From the NCBI RefSeq assembly GCF_003265355.1, contig NZ_QFRW01000080.1:1-64000 (forward strand): a stretch of DNA of 64,000 bases, written 5' to 3'. The translations under genes and the position numbers were made by a program. Numbering within the stretch: position 1 is the stretch's first letter; each line of letters begins with the position of its first letter. The notes below the pieces were generated by a model. That model made no database searches. It worked only from the letters and a program-made list of their open reading frames with translations, and was not told where the DNA came from. Below, in pieces: positions 1-8,250 of the stretch. Source of the stretch: Glycomyces dulcitolivorans. Its GTDB lineage: Bacteria > Actinomycetota > Actinomycetes > Mycobacteriales > Micromonosporaceae.

Positions 1-2
1 TC

Positions 3-305
3 GACAAGGGCCGCAACGCTACTGAGGAGCCGGTCGTGCAGACCGCGACCGAGTCCCCGCGCGAGCCGGTGTTCGCCCCCGCCCCTCCGCGGTCGCCCCG
101 CCCAGCGGCGCCGGGACCGATTCTCGACGCCGCTCCCCGCCCCCGGCCCGTCTTCGCGGCCTCGGCGGGACTGGGGACTGCCCCGCGGCCGGCGCCGCGG
201 CCGGGTCCGTCCCTGGGGCCGATCGCCCCGCCGCTGCCGTCGCCGCGACCGATCCCCGCCACCTCTTCGAATGTCCAACCCGCACAACGAGAAAGGCACC
301 ACAAG
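3..305 (+). other. proline-rich open frame running in from the left edge
   Basis: From base 3 the frame is open, and its third codon positions are almost all G or C up to about base 265. It reads as a Pro/Ala/Arg-rich low-complexity stretch. There is no stop before the ATG at 306, which is in the same frame. Either this is an N-terminal extension of the next protein, or it is the tail of an upstream gene whose stop is lost to a frameshift. In the alternative frame 1 a TGA at 307-309 overlaps the ATG at 306 (ATGA). Bases 270-305 lose the codon bias and look like a leader with a ribosome-binding site. Confidence 0.3.
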
Positions 306-656
306 ATGAGCCAGTACCACCCTGTCGTCCAAGGCGCGTCCGAGTCGGTCGCGAGTCTGGGCGGCCACCAGTTCCGCAACTACCTCGACATCAAGGGCAT
401 GGTCAACGCCACGCCCGGCATGTTCGCGAACTTCGCGTCCTCGTTCAACTCCCTCGCCGACCAGCTGGAGCAGACTCCGGCCGGGGCGGAGACCGCGGCG
501 AACTACCGGTCCATGGCCGCGCAGCTCCAGTCGATGAGCCACGGCGCCGAGACCAACGCCGCCATGTTCGCCGCCCTCCACACCGAGGACGACAAGCGCC
601 TGAACAACCCGCGCCCCAACGAGCACATGGCCGACTACTCCGCCAACCAGGACTGA
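306..656 (+). CDS. small hypothetical protein of the integrative element, upstream of the transfer ATPase
   Basis: This 116-aa, probably soluble and mostly helical protein has a Gln/Ala/Met-rich middle (residues 40-85) and no recognisable domain. GAGAAAGG lies about 9 nt before the ATG. The start is therefore chosen at 306 although the frame stays open upstream (see the entry at 3-305). It sits 91 bp before the FtsK/TraB-like gene, a position where conjugative elements of actinomycetes often keep small accessory transfer genes. Its function is unknown. Confidence 0.75.
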   Translation: MSQYHPVVQGASESVASLGGHQFRNYLDIKGMVNATPGMFANFASSFNSLADQLEQTPAGAETAANYRSMAAQLQSMSHGAETNAAMFAALHTEDDKRLNNPRPNEHMADYSANQD

Positions 657-663
657 CCCACCG

Positions 664-690
664 GCCCGGCCGCCGCAGCGGCGGCCGGGC
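664..690 (+). terminator. GC-rich hairpin between the small gene and the transfer ATPase
   Basis: A 12-bp perfect stem (664-675 with 679-690) with a 3-nt loop follows the stop codon at 654-656. There is no T-tract. It could be a weak terminator or a stabiliser of the upstream message. Confidence 0.5.
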
Positions 691-747
691 CCCGCCACCC
701 GGCACGGCGAACCCGAACCCCACTACTTCGCAAGGGAGACAACGGCT

Positions 748-2874
748 ATGAGCACCACGAACGGCACCGGCAACACCCGTGAATGGGACGTCGCGGCATG
801 GTCCAACCCGGTCACGGGGGTCCTGGTCCTGTACATCGTCGGCATCATCCTCTACGTCGCCGGCCTCCCCTGGAGCCTGGTGCTCGCCATCGGCATCGTC
901 GCCGGTGCCACCCTCACCTGGACCGTGAAGCAAGCCGGATTCCGGCCGCTGGGCGTGGTCTACGCCGCCGCGTGCGCCGCGGTCGCCGCCGCCTGGTCGG
1001 CCTACGCCTCGACCGTGCTCACTTTCAACATCCTGGAGATCCACCAGACCCTCACCCACCTGGGCATCCTGGGCGGAGCCTGCCTGCCGCTGGCGATCGT
1101 CTACGCCCTGCTCCTGGCGGGGGAGGCCCGCTCGCACCAGGCCCGCTACCTCGCGCAGCAGACCGTGAACGACCGGCGATCGTCCACCGCGGTCGCCGTC
1201 GCCAAGGCCGGGATCAAGGCGTGGGTCATGGTCTCCGAGGACGCGGACGCCGACCGCATGGTCGCCGATTTCGAGATCGCCCCCGGCGGCACCACCTTCC
1301 GACAGGCCCTGGGCTTGATCGAAGCCCTGGAGATCGCCCTGCGCGCCCCGTTCCGCGGCGCGGTCCGCCTGGAGCAGCCCAAGGGCTACCACGTCGGGCG
1401 CGTCCGCCTGACCTGCTCACGACGCTCCATCCTCGCCGACGTCCTCCCCATGCCCCCGGCCCCAGCCGACCCGCGCTCGATCCTCGACCCCCTCGCCGTA
1501 GGCCGCTTCGAGGACGGCGAGGTCGCCGCCGAGGTGTACGCCTACCAGACCACGTCCTCGATCGGACAGCGCGACGCCGGCAAGAGCGGCTTGCAGAACG
1601 TCATGATCGACAACTACGCCTCCTGCGCCGACTGCCTGATCTGGACCGTCGACTTCAAGGAAGGCTCCGTCGCCCGCCACTGGCTGACCCCGTTCGCCAA
1701 GGGCCACAGGCCCACGCCCGTGTTCGACTGGGTGGGGTTCACTCCCGCCGACGTGCTCGCCATGGTGTTCGAGCTCGACCGCATCGCCGGTATCCGCGCG
1801 CGCTCCCGCCGCGGCGACAAGATCCGTCCCACCCCGGACCTGCCCGCGATCCGCCTCATGATCGATGAGGTCGCCGACCTCCTTGCCGGGGCCATCAACG
1901 ACCCCGTCAAGCGCAAAGCCGTTGAGCTGCTGGTCAAGGTCGTGCGCAAGCACCGCTCCGAGGGCCTGGACATCGACATCTTCTCCCAGCGGGCCACCAT
2001 GTCGTTCCTCGGCGAGCACGCCCGCGACCTGCTCTCCCAGACCACCCACAAGAACATCCTGCGCGTCGACTCACCCACCGAGGTGTTCAACACCCTCTCG
2101 ATCGCCAACGCCCAGCTCGGCGGCGTCGACCCCTCCGAGTTCGCCGAGCCCGGCTCGCTCATGACCGTCCGCCCCGGCTCACGGCGCGCCGCCCGCCGCA
2201 CCTACTACCTGCCCACCGAGGACATCCCCGCCCGCGCCGCGCACTACGCCCTGTTCCGGCCCGGCCTTGAGGACGCCGCCGCCGCGGGCGCCTCCCGCGC
2301 CTACCGCGACCGCTGGTCGAACCCGCGCATGAGCGCGTTCCTCGACTCCATCCGCGACGACACCGCCTTCACCCTCGACCACACCGACACCGACACCGAA
2401 GCGCCGGTGCCGCAGACGGCGCCGGACGCCGCACCGGCGGGCACCGCGGTCGCCGGAACCGGGACCGGGCCCGCGAACGACCTGCTGCGCCTGCGGGCGA
2501 TCTTCCACACCCGCTTCGGCACCGACGACGGCGAGGCCCGCTACTCGATCGCGTGCGGGAAGGTCGCGCTGCGCGCCATGACCAACCACATCCGGGCCAC
2601 CGGCAAAGACGCCGCCCCCACCCGCGACCTCCTCGCCGTCCTCGAAGCCACCGACACCGCCTACACCAGCCTCGACCCCCGCGGCCTCGCCGCGCTGTGT
2701 GCGCCCTACGGCGTCGAACCCGTCCAACTCGGACGCGCCTGGGACGGCAACCCCCGCGGCTACCGCCTCGCCGACACCGCCGCCGGCCTCGACCGGGAAC
2801 CCGCCACCGACACCCAACCCACCGACCCGAACACCACCGACCCGGCGCCGCGAGAGGAGGCGCTGACGCGGTAG
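748..2874 (+). CDS. FtsK/SpoIIIE-type DNA translocase, TraB-like conjugative transfer protein
   Basis: This 708-aa protein is the likely motor that pumps double-stranded DNA between mycelial cells in AICE conjugation. The N-terminus has three or four hydrophobic segments (about residues 15-55, 65-95 and 105-125), which would anchor it in the membrane. The FtsK ATPase domain carries a canonical Walker A (GQRDAGKS, about 273-280) and a Walker B ending in LMIDE (about 370-374). The C-terminal 110 residues look like a winged-helix domain ending in a GYR-type motif, which could bind a DNA recognition site. AGGGAG precedes the ATG. A cluster of short repeats starts at its stop codon (2870-3057), the expected place for a transfer locus. 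Confidence 0.88.
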   Translation: MSTTNGTGNTREWDVAAWSNPVTGVLVLYIVGIILYVAGLPWSLVLAIGIVAGATLTWTVKQAGFRPLGVVYAAACAAVAAAWSAYASTVLTFNILEIHQTLTHLGILGGACLPLAIVYALLLAGEARSHQARYLAQQTVNDRRSSTAVAVAKAGIKAWVMVSEDADADRMVADFEIAPGGTTFRQALGLIEALEIALRAPFRGAVRLEQPKGYHVGRVRLTCSRRSILADVLPMPPAPADPRSILDPLAVGRFEDGEVAAEVYAYQTTSSIGQRDAGKSGLQNVMIDNYASCADCLIWTVDFKEGSVARHWLTPFAKGHRPTPVFDWVGFTPADVLAMVFELDRIAGIRARSRRGDKIRPTPDLPAIRLMIDEVADLLAGAINDPVKRKAVELLVKVVRKHRSEGLDIDIFSQRATMSFLGEHARDLLSQTTHKNILRVDSPTEVFNTLSIANAQLGGVDPSEFAEPGSLMTVRPGSRRAARRTYYLPTEDIPARAAHYALFRPGLEDAAAAGASRAYRDRWSNPRMSAFLDSIRDDTAFTLDHTDTDTEAPVPQTAPDAAPAGTAVAGTGTGPANDLLRLRAIFHTRFGTDDGEARYSIACGKVALRAMTNHIRATGKDAAPTRDLLAVLEATDTAYTSLDPRGLAALCAPYGVEPVQLGRAWDGNPRGYRLADTAAGLDREPATDTQPTDPNTTDPAPREEALTR

Positions 2875-3057
2875 CAGCACCCGTAGCGGCAGGCGTAGCA
2901 GCCGATAGCAGCACGCACCCGCTACCCGCCGCTACCAGCTCCCGCTACCGCCCCCGACCAGGGGCGTAGCAGCAAACCCACCCACAGGCACAGACCCCGG
3001 ACCCGGGGCCTGGAGCCCCCTGCACCCAAAAACAGGGCCCCGAAGCCATCCGCTACC
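2870..3057. repeat. nine-copy 8-bp repeat cluster, candidate transfer (clt/TRS-like) site
   Basis: The core NGTAGCRG occurs in forward orientation at 2870, 2882, 2894, 2904 (GATAGCAG) and 2965. It occurs inverted, as CCGCTACC, at 2919, 2929, 2942 and 3050. The first three copies are spaced exactly 12 bp apart. Streptomyces TraB proteins are known to bind clusters of 8-bp repeats near traB. The repeat sequence here differs from the known GACCCGGA type, so the role is inferred from layout and from the winged-helix C-terminus of the neighbouring ATPase. A separate GC-rich inverted repeat lies near 2993-3008. Confidence 0.55.
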
Positions 3058-3089
3058 AGAGCCCACCCGACCCGAGAGGAGACACCGAA

Positions 3090-3299
3090 ATGGACTACTG
3101 CGAGACCTGCGGCTGGGTCCCCGACCTGTGCGCCTGCGACGAGTTCTGCGACGTCTGCGGCGAGTACGCCTACTGCTCCCGCACTTGCACCTGCGCCGCG
3201 TGCCTCGCGTGCGTCAACTGCCCGAACGAGGCCGACTGGGACGGCACCTGGTGCACGCCGTGCAGCACCGAGGCCCGCCAGTCCTCCGACATCAGCTAG
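3090..3299 (+). CDS. Cys-rich mini-protein 1, probable zinc-binding
   Basis: This 69-aa protein contains 14 cysteines arranged as CxxC, CxC and CxxC pairs (C4/C7, C14/C16, C20/C23, C33/C35, C38/C41, C55/C58). The pattern suggests several zinc knuckles rather than secreted disulphides, since no signal peptide is visible. GAGAGGAG precedes the ATG. It is the first of three consecutive Cys-rich genes in the element. No family is recognised. It may bind nucleic acid or protein partners, or counter host functions. Confidence 0.75.
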   Translation: MDYCETCGWVPDLCACDEFCDVCGEYAYCSRTCTCAACLACVNCPNEADWDGTWCTPCSTEARQSSDIS

Positions 3300-3328
3300 C
3301 CGAACTCAACCCGAACGGAGCCACCGAC

Positions 3329-3556
3329 ATGGACGAGGACCAGTGCCCCACCTGCGGGGACTACATCGACGACTACGGCCACTGCTCGTGCTGCTGGGTC
3401 TGCACCCCCGGCAGCGTCACCCCCACCTGGAACACCATGTGCGGCCCGCACTTCATGGACGCCTCCATCCACTACGGCGAACTCCACGGCGGCTACGAGG
3501 AATGCGGTAACTGCCTGTACTGCAACAACCTCGACTTCAGCCAGACCCACGACTAA
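3329..3556 (+). CDS. Cys-rich mini-protein 2, probable zinc-binding
   Basis: This 75-aa protein has 10 cysteines. CPTCGDYIDDYGHCSCCWVC at residues 6-25 resembles the central segment of the third Cys-rich protein, where a CxxC pair is followed by GxCxCCxxC. A C-terminal CGNCLYC block (59-65) forms a second cluster. The start is the ATG with CGGAG upstream, 29 bp after the previous stop. A longer reading of the same frame from 3128 overlaps gene 1 and is rejected. Function is unknown. Confidence 0.75.
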   Translation: MDEDQCPTCGDYIDDYGHCSCCWVCTPGSVTPTWNTMCGPHFMDASIHYGELHGGYEECGNCLYCNNLDFSQTHD

Positions 3557-3565
3557 CCGCCACAG

Positions 3566-3586
3566 CCCGGGCCGCGGCGGCCCGGG
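3566..3586 (+). terminator. GC hairpin between Cys-rich genes 2 and 3
   Basis: A 9-bp perfect stem (3566-3574 with 3578-3586) and a 3-nt loop lie just after the stop of the second Cys-rich gene. There is no T-run, so attenuation or mRNA processing is as likely as termination. Confidence 0.45.
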
Positions 3587-3611
3587 ACTTCCCCGAAAGG
3601 AGAACCGCACC

Positions 3612-3851
3612 GTGATGGCGTTCTGCCCTGACTGCCAGCTCGCCTACGACCCGTTCGCCGACGAATGCCCCCACTGCACGCCGGCCGTCAACACCTGCGC
3701 CCGGTGCCTGACCGACCTCGACCACAACGGCGAGTGCGAGTGCTGCCCCTGGTGCCTCGACCTCACCTACGACGAATGCGACTGCGCGGACGACCTCGCC
3801 TACGCCGCATACGAACGCGACCTCCGCGACCCCGAAGACGCCACCTACTAG
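3612..3851 (+). CDS. Cys-rich mini-protein 3, probable zinc-binding
   Basis: This 79-aa protein has 12 cysteines in CxxC pairs (5/8, 19/22, 29/32) followed by GECECCPWC and CDC. The segment from residue 29 to 48 parallels residues 6-25 of the preceding protein, so the two look like paralogues. The GTG start at 3612 is preferred because AGGAG lies 9 nt upstream; the next codon is an ATG. It ends 36 bp before the NUDIX gene. Function is unknown. Confidence 0.72.
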   Translation: MMAFCPDCQLAYDPFADECPHCTPAVNTCARCLTDLDHNGECECCPWCLDLTYDECDCADDLAYAAYERDLRDPEDATY

Positions 3852-3887
3852 AAGCCCAAGTTCCCAAACGCCAGAGGAGAACAGCGC

Positions 3888-4334
3888 ATGACCAACCACG
3901 ACACCGAAGAGCGCAACACGGTCCTGTACGCCGCCGACGTGATCGTCTTCCACGACTCCCAAGTCCTCCTGATCAAGCGCGCGTACGCGCCCTTCGAAGG
4001 GCACCGAGCCATCCCCGGTGGGCACGTCGATGCCGATGAGACCAGCCGGGCCGCCGCGGCCCGCGAGCTGACCGAGGAGACCGGACTCACCATCGACCCC
4101 GCGCACCTGCGCATGGTCGGCGTCTACGACGACCCCGACCGCGACCCCCGCGGCCGCGTCGTCTCCGTCGCCTACGCCATCGAGCTCACCGAGCTCCAGG
4201 CCATCCGGGCCGGAGATGACGCCGCCGACGCCATGTGGGTCGACATCGAGCAGGCCCTCGCCGGACCGCTCGCGTTCGACCACCCCAACATCCTCGGCGA
4301 CGCTTACTCGCTGCTGATGGACGACCAGCTCTAA
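3888..4334 (+). CDS. NUDIX hydrolase
   Basis: This 148-aa single-domain protein hydrolyses a nucleoside diphosphate linked to another moiety. The Nudix box (GX5EX7REUXEEXGU) is complete and starts in GGHVDADE, followed by RELTEETGL, so Mg2+ binding should be intact. GAGGAG precedes the ATG. NUDIX genes are recurrent cargo of AICEs, where a signalling or house-cleaning role has been suggested. The actual substrate cannot be read from the sequence. Confidence 0.9.
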   Translation: MTNHDTEERNTVLYAADVIVFHDSQVLLIKRAYAPFEGHRAIPGGHVDADETSRAAAARELTEETGLTIDPAHLRMVGVYDDPDRDPRGRVVSVAYAIELTELQAIRAGDDAADAMWVDIEQALAGPLAFDHPNILGDAYSLLMDDQL

Positions 4335-4345
4335 CCACGCCTGTG

Positions 4346-4370
4346 CCGGGGCCGCCACGAGCGGCCCCGG
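4346..4370 (+). terminator. hairpin after the NUDIX gene
   Basis: A 10-bp perfect stem CCGGGGCCGC/GCGGCCCCGG (4346-4355 with 4361-4370) with a 5-nt loop lies in the 58-bp gap before the DnaB-N/DUF3987 gene. There is no T-tract. Confidence 0.5.
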
Positions 4371-4392
4371 CCCCAGACCAGGGAGTGACCAC

Positions 4393-6315
4393 ATGGAAGA
4401 CAAGGAAGCGGTCAAGCGGGCAGAGCAGTCCGTTCTCGGTGCGGCCCTGATCAACAGCGAAACCGTCCCCGGGATCGCCGCGCAGCTCAACGCCGGATCG
4501 TTCGAGGTCCCCGCTCACGGGCTCATCTGGGAGGCCATCGCCGACCAGCACGCCGCCGGCAAGCCCATCGACGCCGTGACCATCGCCTCGCGGTTGGCCG
4601 ACGAGGGAAACCTCAAGAAGATCGGTGGCGGCCCCTACCTCCACGACCTCCTCGACGCCGTCCCCACCGCGGCGAACGCCGGGTACTACGCCAGCATCGT
4701 TGCTGAAGCGGCTAAACGCCGCGAGGTCAAGGTGGTCGCCGCCCGTCTGAACCAATTCGCCGAGCTCACCGGCGAGCGACTCGACGCGATCCTCGACCGC
4801 TCGCGGACCGCGCTCGACAACATCAGCCCTGGCGGCACCGACTGGCCCGACCCGATCCCCCTCGACAACCACGGCGACCTACCCAGCTTCCCGACCGTGG
4901 TCCTTCCCGAGTGGGTTGAGCGCACCGTAGTGGGGGTCGCCGAGGCGACGCAGACCCCGGCCGATCTCGCCGGGGCTATGGCACTCGCCGCCATCTCCAC
5001 CGCCCTCCAGGGAACGATCAAGGTCAAAGTTCGGCAGGGCTGGACGGAACCGGTCGTGGTGTTCGTGTGCGTGGCTCTCCCGGCCGGTAACCGGAAGTCG
5101 AGCGTGTTCGACGCGATGGTCCGCCACCCGCTGGCCGCGGTCGAGAACGACCTCGCCGAGGAGATCCGGCCCCGCATCATCGAAGCCGCGACCGAGGCCG
5201 ACGTGCTCCACCGCGCCGCGGAAGCCGCCCGCATCGCTGCCGCCAAGTCCGGTGGCGAGGTCGATGCGATGAACAACGCCAAGGCTGCCGCTCTTGCCGC
5301 CGAGGAGATCACGGTCCCGGTTGAGCCCCGATTGTTTGCCGACGACGTGACCCCTGAAATCGTCAAGACGCTTATGGCCCGCCACCGCGGCGCCATGGCG
5401 GTGCTCTCCGATGAGGGCGGCCTGTTCCAGACCATCGCGGGCCGCTACTCCGGTGTCCCCGACCTCGACGTGTTCCTCAAGGGCCACGCGGGCGGCTCTA
5501 TCCGCGTTGAGCGCAAGACCTCAGGCTCCGAGCACATCGAGTCGGCCGCTCTCACGATCGGACTCTCACCGCAGCCTCCAGTGCTGCGTGATGCCGCCGC
5601 CGTTCCCATGTTCGAGGAACGCGGGTTCTTGGCGCGGTTCCTGTGGGCGATGCCCGCTAGTCGCGTCGGCTCCCGCAACCCCGACCCGGAACCCGTTCCC
5701 GAACCGGTCGAGCGCGAATACGCCCGCCGCATCGCCGCCCTCACCCACGCCGCTCACATGACCGGCGAGCCCACCGTTCTCAAACTGACCCCGGCTGCGA
5801 CCGCTCGCGTCGCGGAGCTGGAGAAGGAACGCGAACCGCGCCTGGCGCCCGGTGGCGAGTGGGCCCCGATCCTGTCTTGGGCTTCCAAGTGGACTGGAGC
5901 CGTAGTCCGCATCGCTGCTCTGCTGCACCTCGCCGAACACGGCTACGTCGGCCGGTACGAGCCGATCGAGGCCGACACCATCGACGCCGCCGCGATCATC
6001 GGCCACTACTACGCCGAACACGCCCTCGCGGTGTGGGCGTACATGGGCGCGACCGCCGACGCCGCGCCAGCCGGGCTCCTCCTCGACTGGCTCAAGGTGA
6101 ACGCCGAGCCCGGTATGAAGCTGCGCGACATCTACAGAGGCGTGCGGGGGCGCGTCTGTCTCGGTACCGCCGAGAAGGTCCGCGCTGCTCTCGCTGTCCT
6201 CGAAGACCACGGCTACATCCGACAGCTCCCGGCCCCGGCCGGCAAGCCTGGCCGGCCCTCACCCCGATACGACTTCCACCCGAACGTAAAGCGCGGGCCC
6301 GGCGGCTCGGCCTAG
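4393..6315 (+). CDS. DnaB-N / DUF3987 protein, putative replication protein of the element
   Basis: This is a 640-aa protein. Residues 1-105 match the N-terminal domain of DnaB helicase (primase-interaction fold). Residues from about 165 to 560 match DUF3987 (YfjI-type), a P-loop-related domain whose Walker-like motif here is degenerate (LPAGNRKSS, about 235-243). The C-terminal 70 residues look like a winged helix. It occupies the slot between the cargo genes and xis-int where AICEs normally encode their replication initiator or primase, so a role in excised-element replication is inferred. GGGAG precedes the ATG. The classic DnaB RecA-type helicase core is absent, so it is not a complete helicase. 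Confidence 0.75.
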   Translation: MEDKEAVKRAEQSVLGAALINSETVPGIAAQLNAGSFEVPAHGLIWEAIADQHAAGKPIDAVTIASRLADEGNLKKIGGGPYLHDLLDAVPTAANAGYYASIVAEAAKRREVKVVAARLNQFAELTGERLDAILDRSRTALDNISPGGTDWPDPIPLDNHGDLPSFPTVVLPEWVERTVVGVAEATQTPADLAGAMALAAISTALQGTIKVKVRQGWTEPVVVFVCVALPAGNRKSSVFDAMVRHPLAAVENDLAEEIRPRIIEAATEADVLHRAAEAARIAAAKSGGEVDAMNNAKAAALAAEEITVPVEPRLFADDVTPEIVKTLMARHRGAMAVLSDEGGLFQTIAGRYSGVPDLDVFLKGHAGGSIRVERKTSGSEHIESAALTIGLSPQPPVLRDAAAVPMFEERGFLARFLWAMPASRVGSRNPDPEPVPEPVEREYARRIAALTHAAHMTGEPTVLKLTPAATARVAELEKEREPRLAPGGEWAPILSWASKWTGAVVRIAALLHLAEHGYVGRYEPIEADTIDAAAIIGHYYAEHALAVWAYMGATADAAPAGLLLDWLKVNAEPGMKLRDIYRGVRGRVCLGTAEKVRAALAVLEDHGYIRQLPAPAGKPGRPSPRYDFHPNVKRGPGGSA

Positions 6316-6369
6316 GAAACTTCGCCGCCGGTCCCGTCCTCCCAAACGCCAGTAAGGAAGGAATCCAGC

Positions 6370-6594
6370 ATGTCACGCGCGACCACATACCCGTCAACCC
6401 CACGCCCGCAGGCGTCCGGCCTCATGACCCTCCAGCAGGTCTACGACGAACTGGGCATCGCCAAGTCGACTTGGAACGACTGGAAGAACAAGGGCCGCAC
6501 CCCGAAGTTCTTCCGGCTCCCCAACAACCAAGTGCGCATCCGCCGCGCCGACTTCGAGCAGTGGCTCGACCAGCTCGCGGAGGTGGACGCCTGA
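6370..6594 (+). CDS. xis: excisionase-like helix-turn-helix protein
   Basis: This 74-aa DNA-binding protein has a MerR/excisionase-type helix-turn-helix (about residues 19-65: LQQVYDELGI followed by a W-x-x-W turn and a winged RIRRADFEQWL tail). AAGGAAGG precedes the ATG. Its TGA overlaps the integrase ATG by one base (TGATG at 6592-6596), so the two are translationally coupled. In this arrangement Xis directs the integrase towards excision. Confidence 0.87.
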   Translation: MSRATTYPSTPRPQASGLMTLQQVYDELGIAKSTWNDWKNKGRTPKFFRLPNNQVRIRRADFEQWLDQLAEVDA

Positions 6595-8087
6595 TGCCGG
6601 ATTGGAGCTACAAGGTCACCTTCTGGGAGCACGAAGTCTCCGAGCGGAAGGGCGCCGGCAAGAACAAGAAGGGCAAGACCCATACAGTCCGCTGGACTGT
6701 CGGAGGGAAGCGCCACCGCGAACCGCTCCGAAGCAAGGCCGCGGCCGACAAGTTCAAGTCCGACCTCATGACCGCCCACCGCGATGGCGAGCGGTTCGAC
6801 ATCGAAGTGGGCCTGCCCGAGTCGATGCTCAAGGCGGAGTCTGCTCAACAGCGCGGTATGACCTGGTATGAGCTGACGCTCAAGTTCACCGATGTCCACT
6901 GGCCGACCATCGGCTTCCGGCAGCGGGAGAGCATTGCCGAGTGCCTGCCTGAGGCCGCACTCGTGCTCCTCGCTACCACCGAGGGCCGCCCGACGGACAA
7001 GGAGATTCGCGCGGCGCTGAGGGAATGGGCCTACGGCGACCGCCTACATGGCGACCCGGTGCCCGAGGAACACGAGCAGACGATCGCATGGCTGGAGGAG
7101 AACACAGTCGAAGTCACCGCCTTCGATGACGTCGAGACGGGTACCGACCTCGTCTATGAACTCCTCAATCACCTGGAGCGCAAGCAGGACGGAACGAAGG
7201 CATCAGCCAACTACGCGCGCCGGAAGCGCACCAACGTCGGCAAGGCGCTCAAGTACGCCGTTGAAAAGCGGGTGCTGAGAACCCATCCGTTCGGCACGGT
7301 CTCGCGGAAGGCAGAGCAGAGTGACGACCCGGTCGACCCCGCGATCGTGCCGAACGGTGAGCAGATCGAAAGGCTGCTCACCGCTGTCGGAGAGGCCGCC
7401 GAGCTGGGGCGTCGATTGAAGGCGTTCTTCGCGATCATCGCCTACGCCGGCCTTCGCCCTGAGGAGGTGATCGCGTTGCGGAAGAACGACCTTTTGCTGC
7501 CCGAAGCCGATGACGCGAACAAGTTCGGGGAGTTCCGATTGCGCAGGGCGGAGTCGTACGGCAAGTCCAAGCGGTACACCGACAACCGCACGCAGAGGCG
7601 TGATCGGCGCCGCCTGAAGCACCGCTCGGAGAAGACGATTCGAAGCGTCCCGATCCACCCGCGGTTGGTGGTGAGAATCCGCGAGCACCTCAACCAGTTC
7701 GGGTACGGCCCCGACGATCGGCTGTTCATCGGGCCGAAGGGCGCAGTGCCTTCACCCGAAACCTACGGCAGGGTGTGGCGCAAAGCCCGCGTGGCGGCGC
7801 TGAGCGAGGACGAGCTCGCCCGCGAGCTCGCCGCCGTGCCGTACAACCTGCGTCACGCGTGCGTCTCCTCCTGGCTGGCCCTCGGCGTTGAGCCGAACCA
7901 GGTCGCCGAATGGGCCGGGCACAGCGTCAAGACGCTCCTCGGAACCTACGCCAAGTGCTTGGAGGGCAGCGCCGACCGAGGCAAGCAACGCATCCTCGAA
8001 GCCTTCCTCGCGGAAACCGCTGGGGGAGAGGCAAAGCCGCAAGAGGATGAGGAAGAGGCCGGCGGTGAAAATCTGACCGGAATCTGA
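6594..8087 (+). CDS. int: tyrosine site-specific integrase of the element
   Basis: This 497-aa integrase has an N-terminal arm-binding region, a core-binding SAM-like domain (about 185-240) and a C-terminal catalytic domain. Visible catalytic residues are Arg in AGLRPEE (about 288), Lys in the EKTIRSVPIHP strand, Arg420 in YNLRH, His443 in AGHS and the nucleophile Tyr452. The first His of the HxxR box is replaced by Tyr, as is usual in actinobacterial element integrases. The real start is the ATG at 6594; the much longer open frame upstream is a shadow of the previous gene. It ends 116 bp from the 3' end of tRNA-Ser(UGA), its presumed attachment site. Confidence 0.93.
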   Translation: MPDWSYKVTFWEHEVSERKGAGKNKKGKTHTVRWTVGGKRHREPLRSKAAADKFKSDLMTAHRDGERFDIEVGLPESMLKAESAQQRGMTWYELTLKFTDVHWPTIGFRQRESIAECLPEAALVLLATTEGRPTDKEIRAALREWAYGDRLHGDPVPEEHEQTIAWLEENTVEVTAFDDVETGTDLVYELLNHLERKQDGTKASANYARRKRTNVGKALKYAVEKRVLRTHPFGTVSRKAEQSDDPVDPAIVPNGEQIERLLTAVGEAAELGRRLKAFFAIIAYAGLRPEEVIALRKNDLLLPEADDANKFGEFRLRRAESYGKSKRYTDNRTQRRDRRRLKHRSEKTIRSVPIHPRLVVRIREHLNQFGYGPDDRLFIGPKGAVPSPETYGRVWRKARVAALSEDELARELAAVPYNLRHACVSSWLALGVEPNQVAEWAGHSVKTLLGTYAKCLEGSADRGKQRILEAFLAETAGGEAKPQEDEEEAGGENLTGI

Positions 8088-8150
8088 CCGGGCACCCGGC
8101 CCCGGTCGTTCCGAGGCGGACCCAACCGGACCGGATCGACAGAACGACGA

Positions 8151-8193
8151 ACGGCCCTTGACCAAGGAATTCCCAGGTCAAGGGCCGTTTTTG
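8151..8193 (+). terminator. rho-independent terminator after int
   Basis: A 13-bp perfect stem (8151-8163 with 8176-8188), a 12-nt loop and a following run of T residues form a textbook intrinsic terminator. It lies between the integrase stop and the convergent tRNA gene. Confidence 0.9.
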
Positions 8194-8203
8194 CTGCTCT
8201 CTG

Positions 8204-8250
8204 CGGAGAAGGTGGGATTCGAACCCACGGTGGGTTTTGACGCCCACGCC
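8204..8250. other. candidate attachment site (element/chromosome junction) in the tRNA 3' end
   Basis: AICEs with this type of integrase insert into the 3' part of tRNA genes, and int lies directly next to that end here. The core should therefore be within the acceptor and T-arm sequence of tRNA-Ser(UGA). The matching copy would lie beyond the left edge of the window, so the exact core cannot be seen. Confidence 0.4.

Noticed and set aside
783-1868. Long Arg/Pro-rich open frame inside the transfer ATPase gene
   Set aside because: It is the out-of-frame shadow of the high-GC gene at 748-2874; the composition is typical of shifted frames and no domain is visible.
2990-3010. GACCCGG-like sequence resembling the Streptomyces clt octamer
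   Set aside because: Only one imperfect copy is present, within a GC-rich inverted repeat; the repeated GTAGC motif is the better candidate.
5859-6593. N-terminal extension of the integrase across the previous genes
   Set aside because: The segment is the shadow of the DnaB-N/DUF3987 and xis genes; the TGATG junction fixes the start at 6594.
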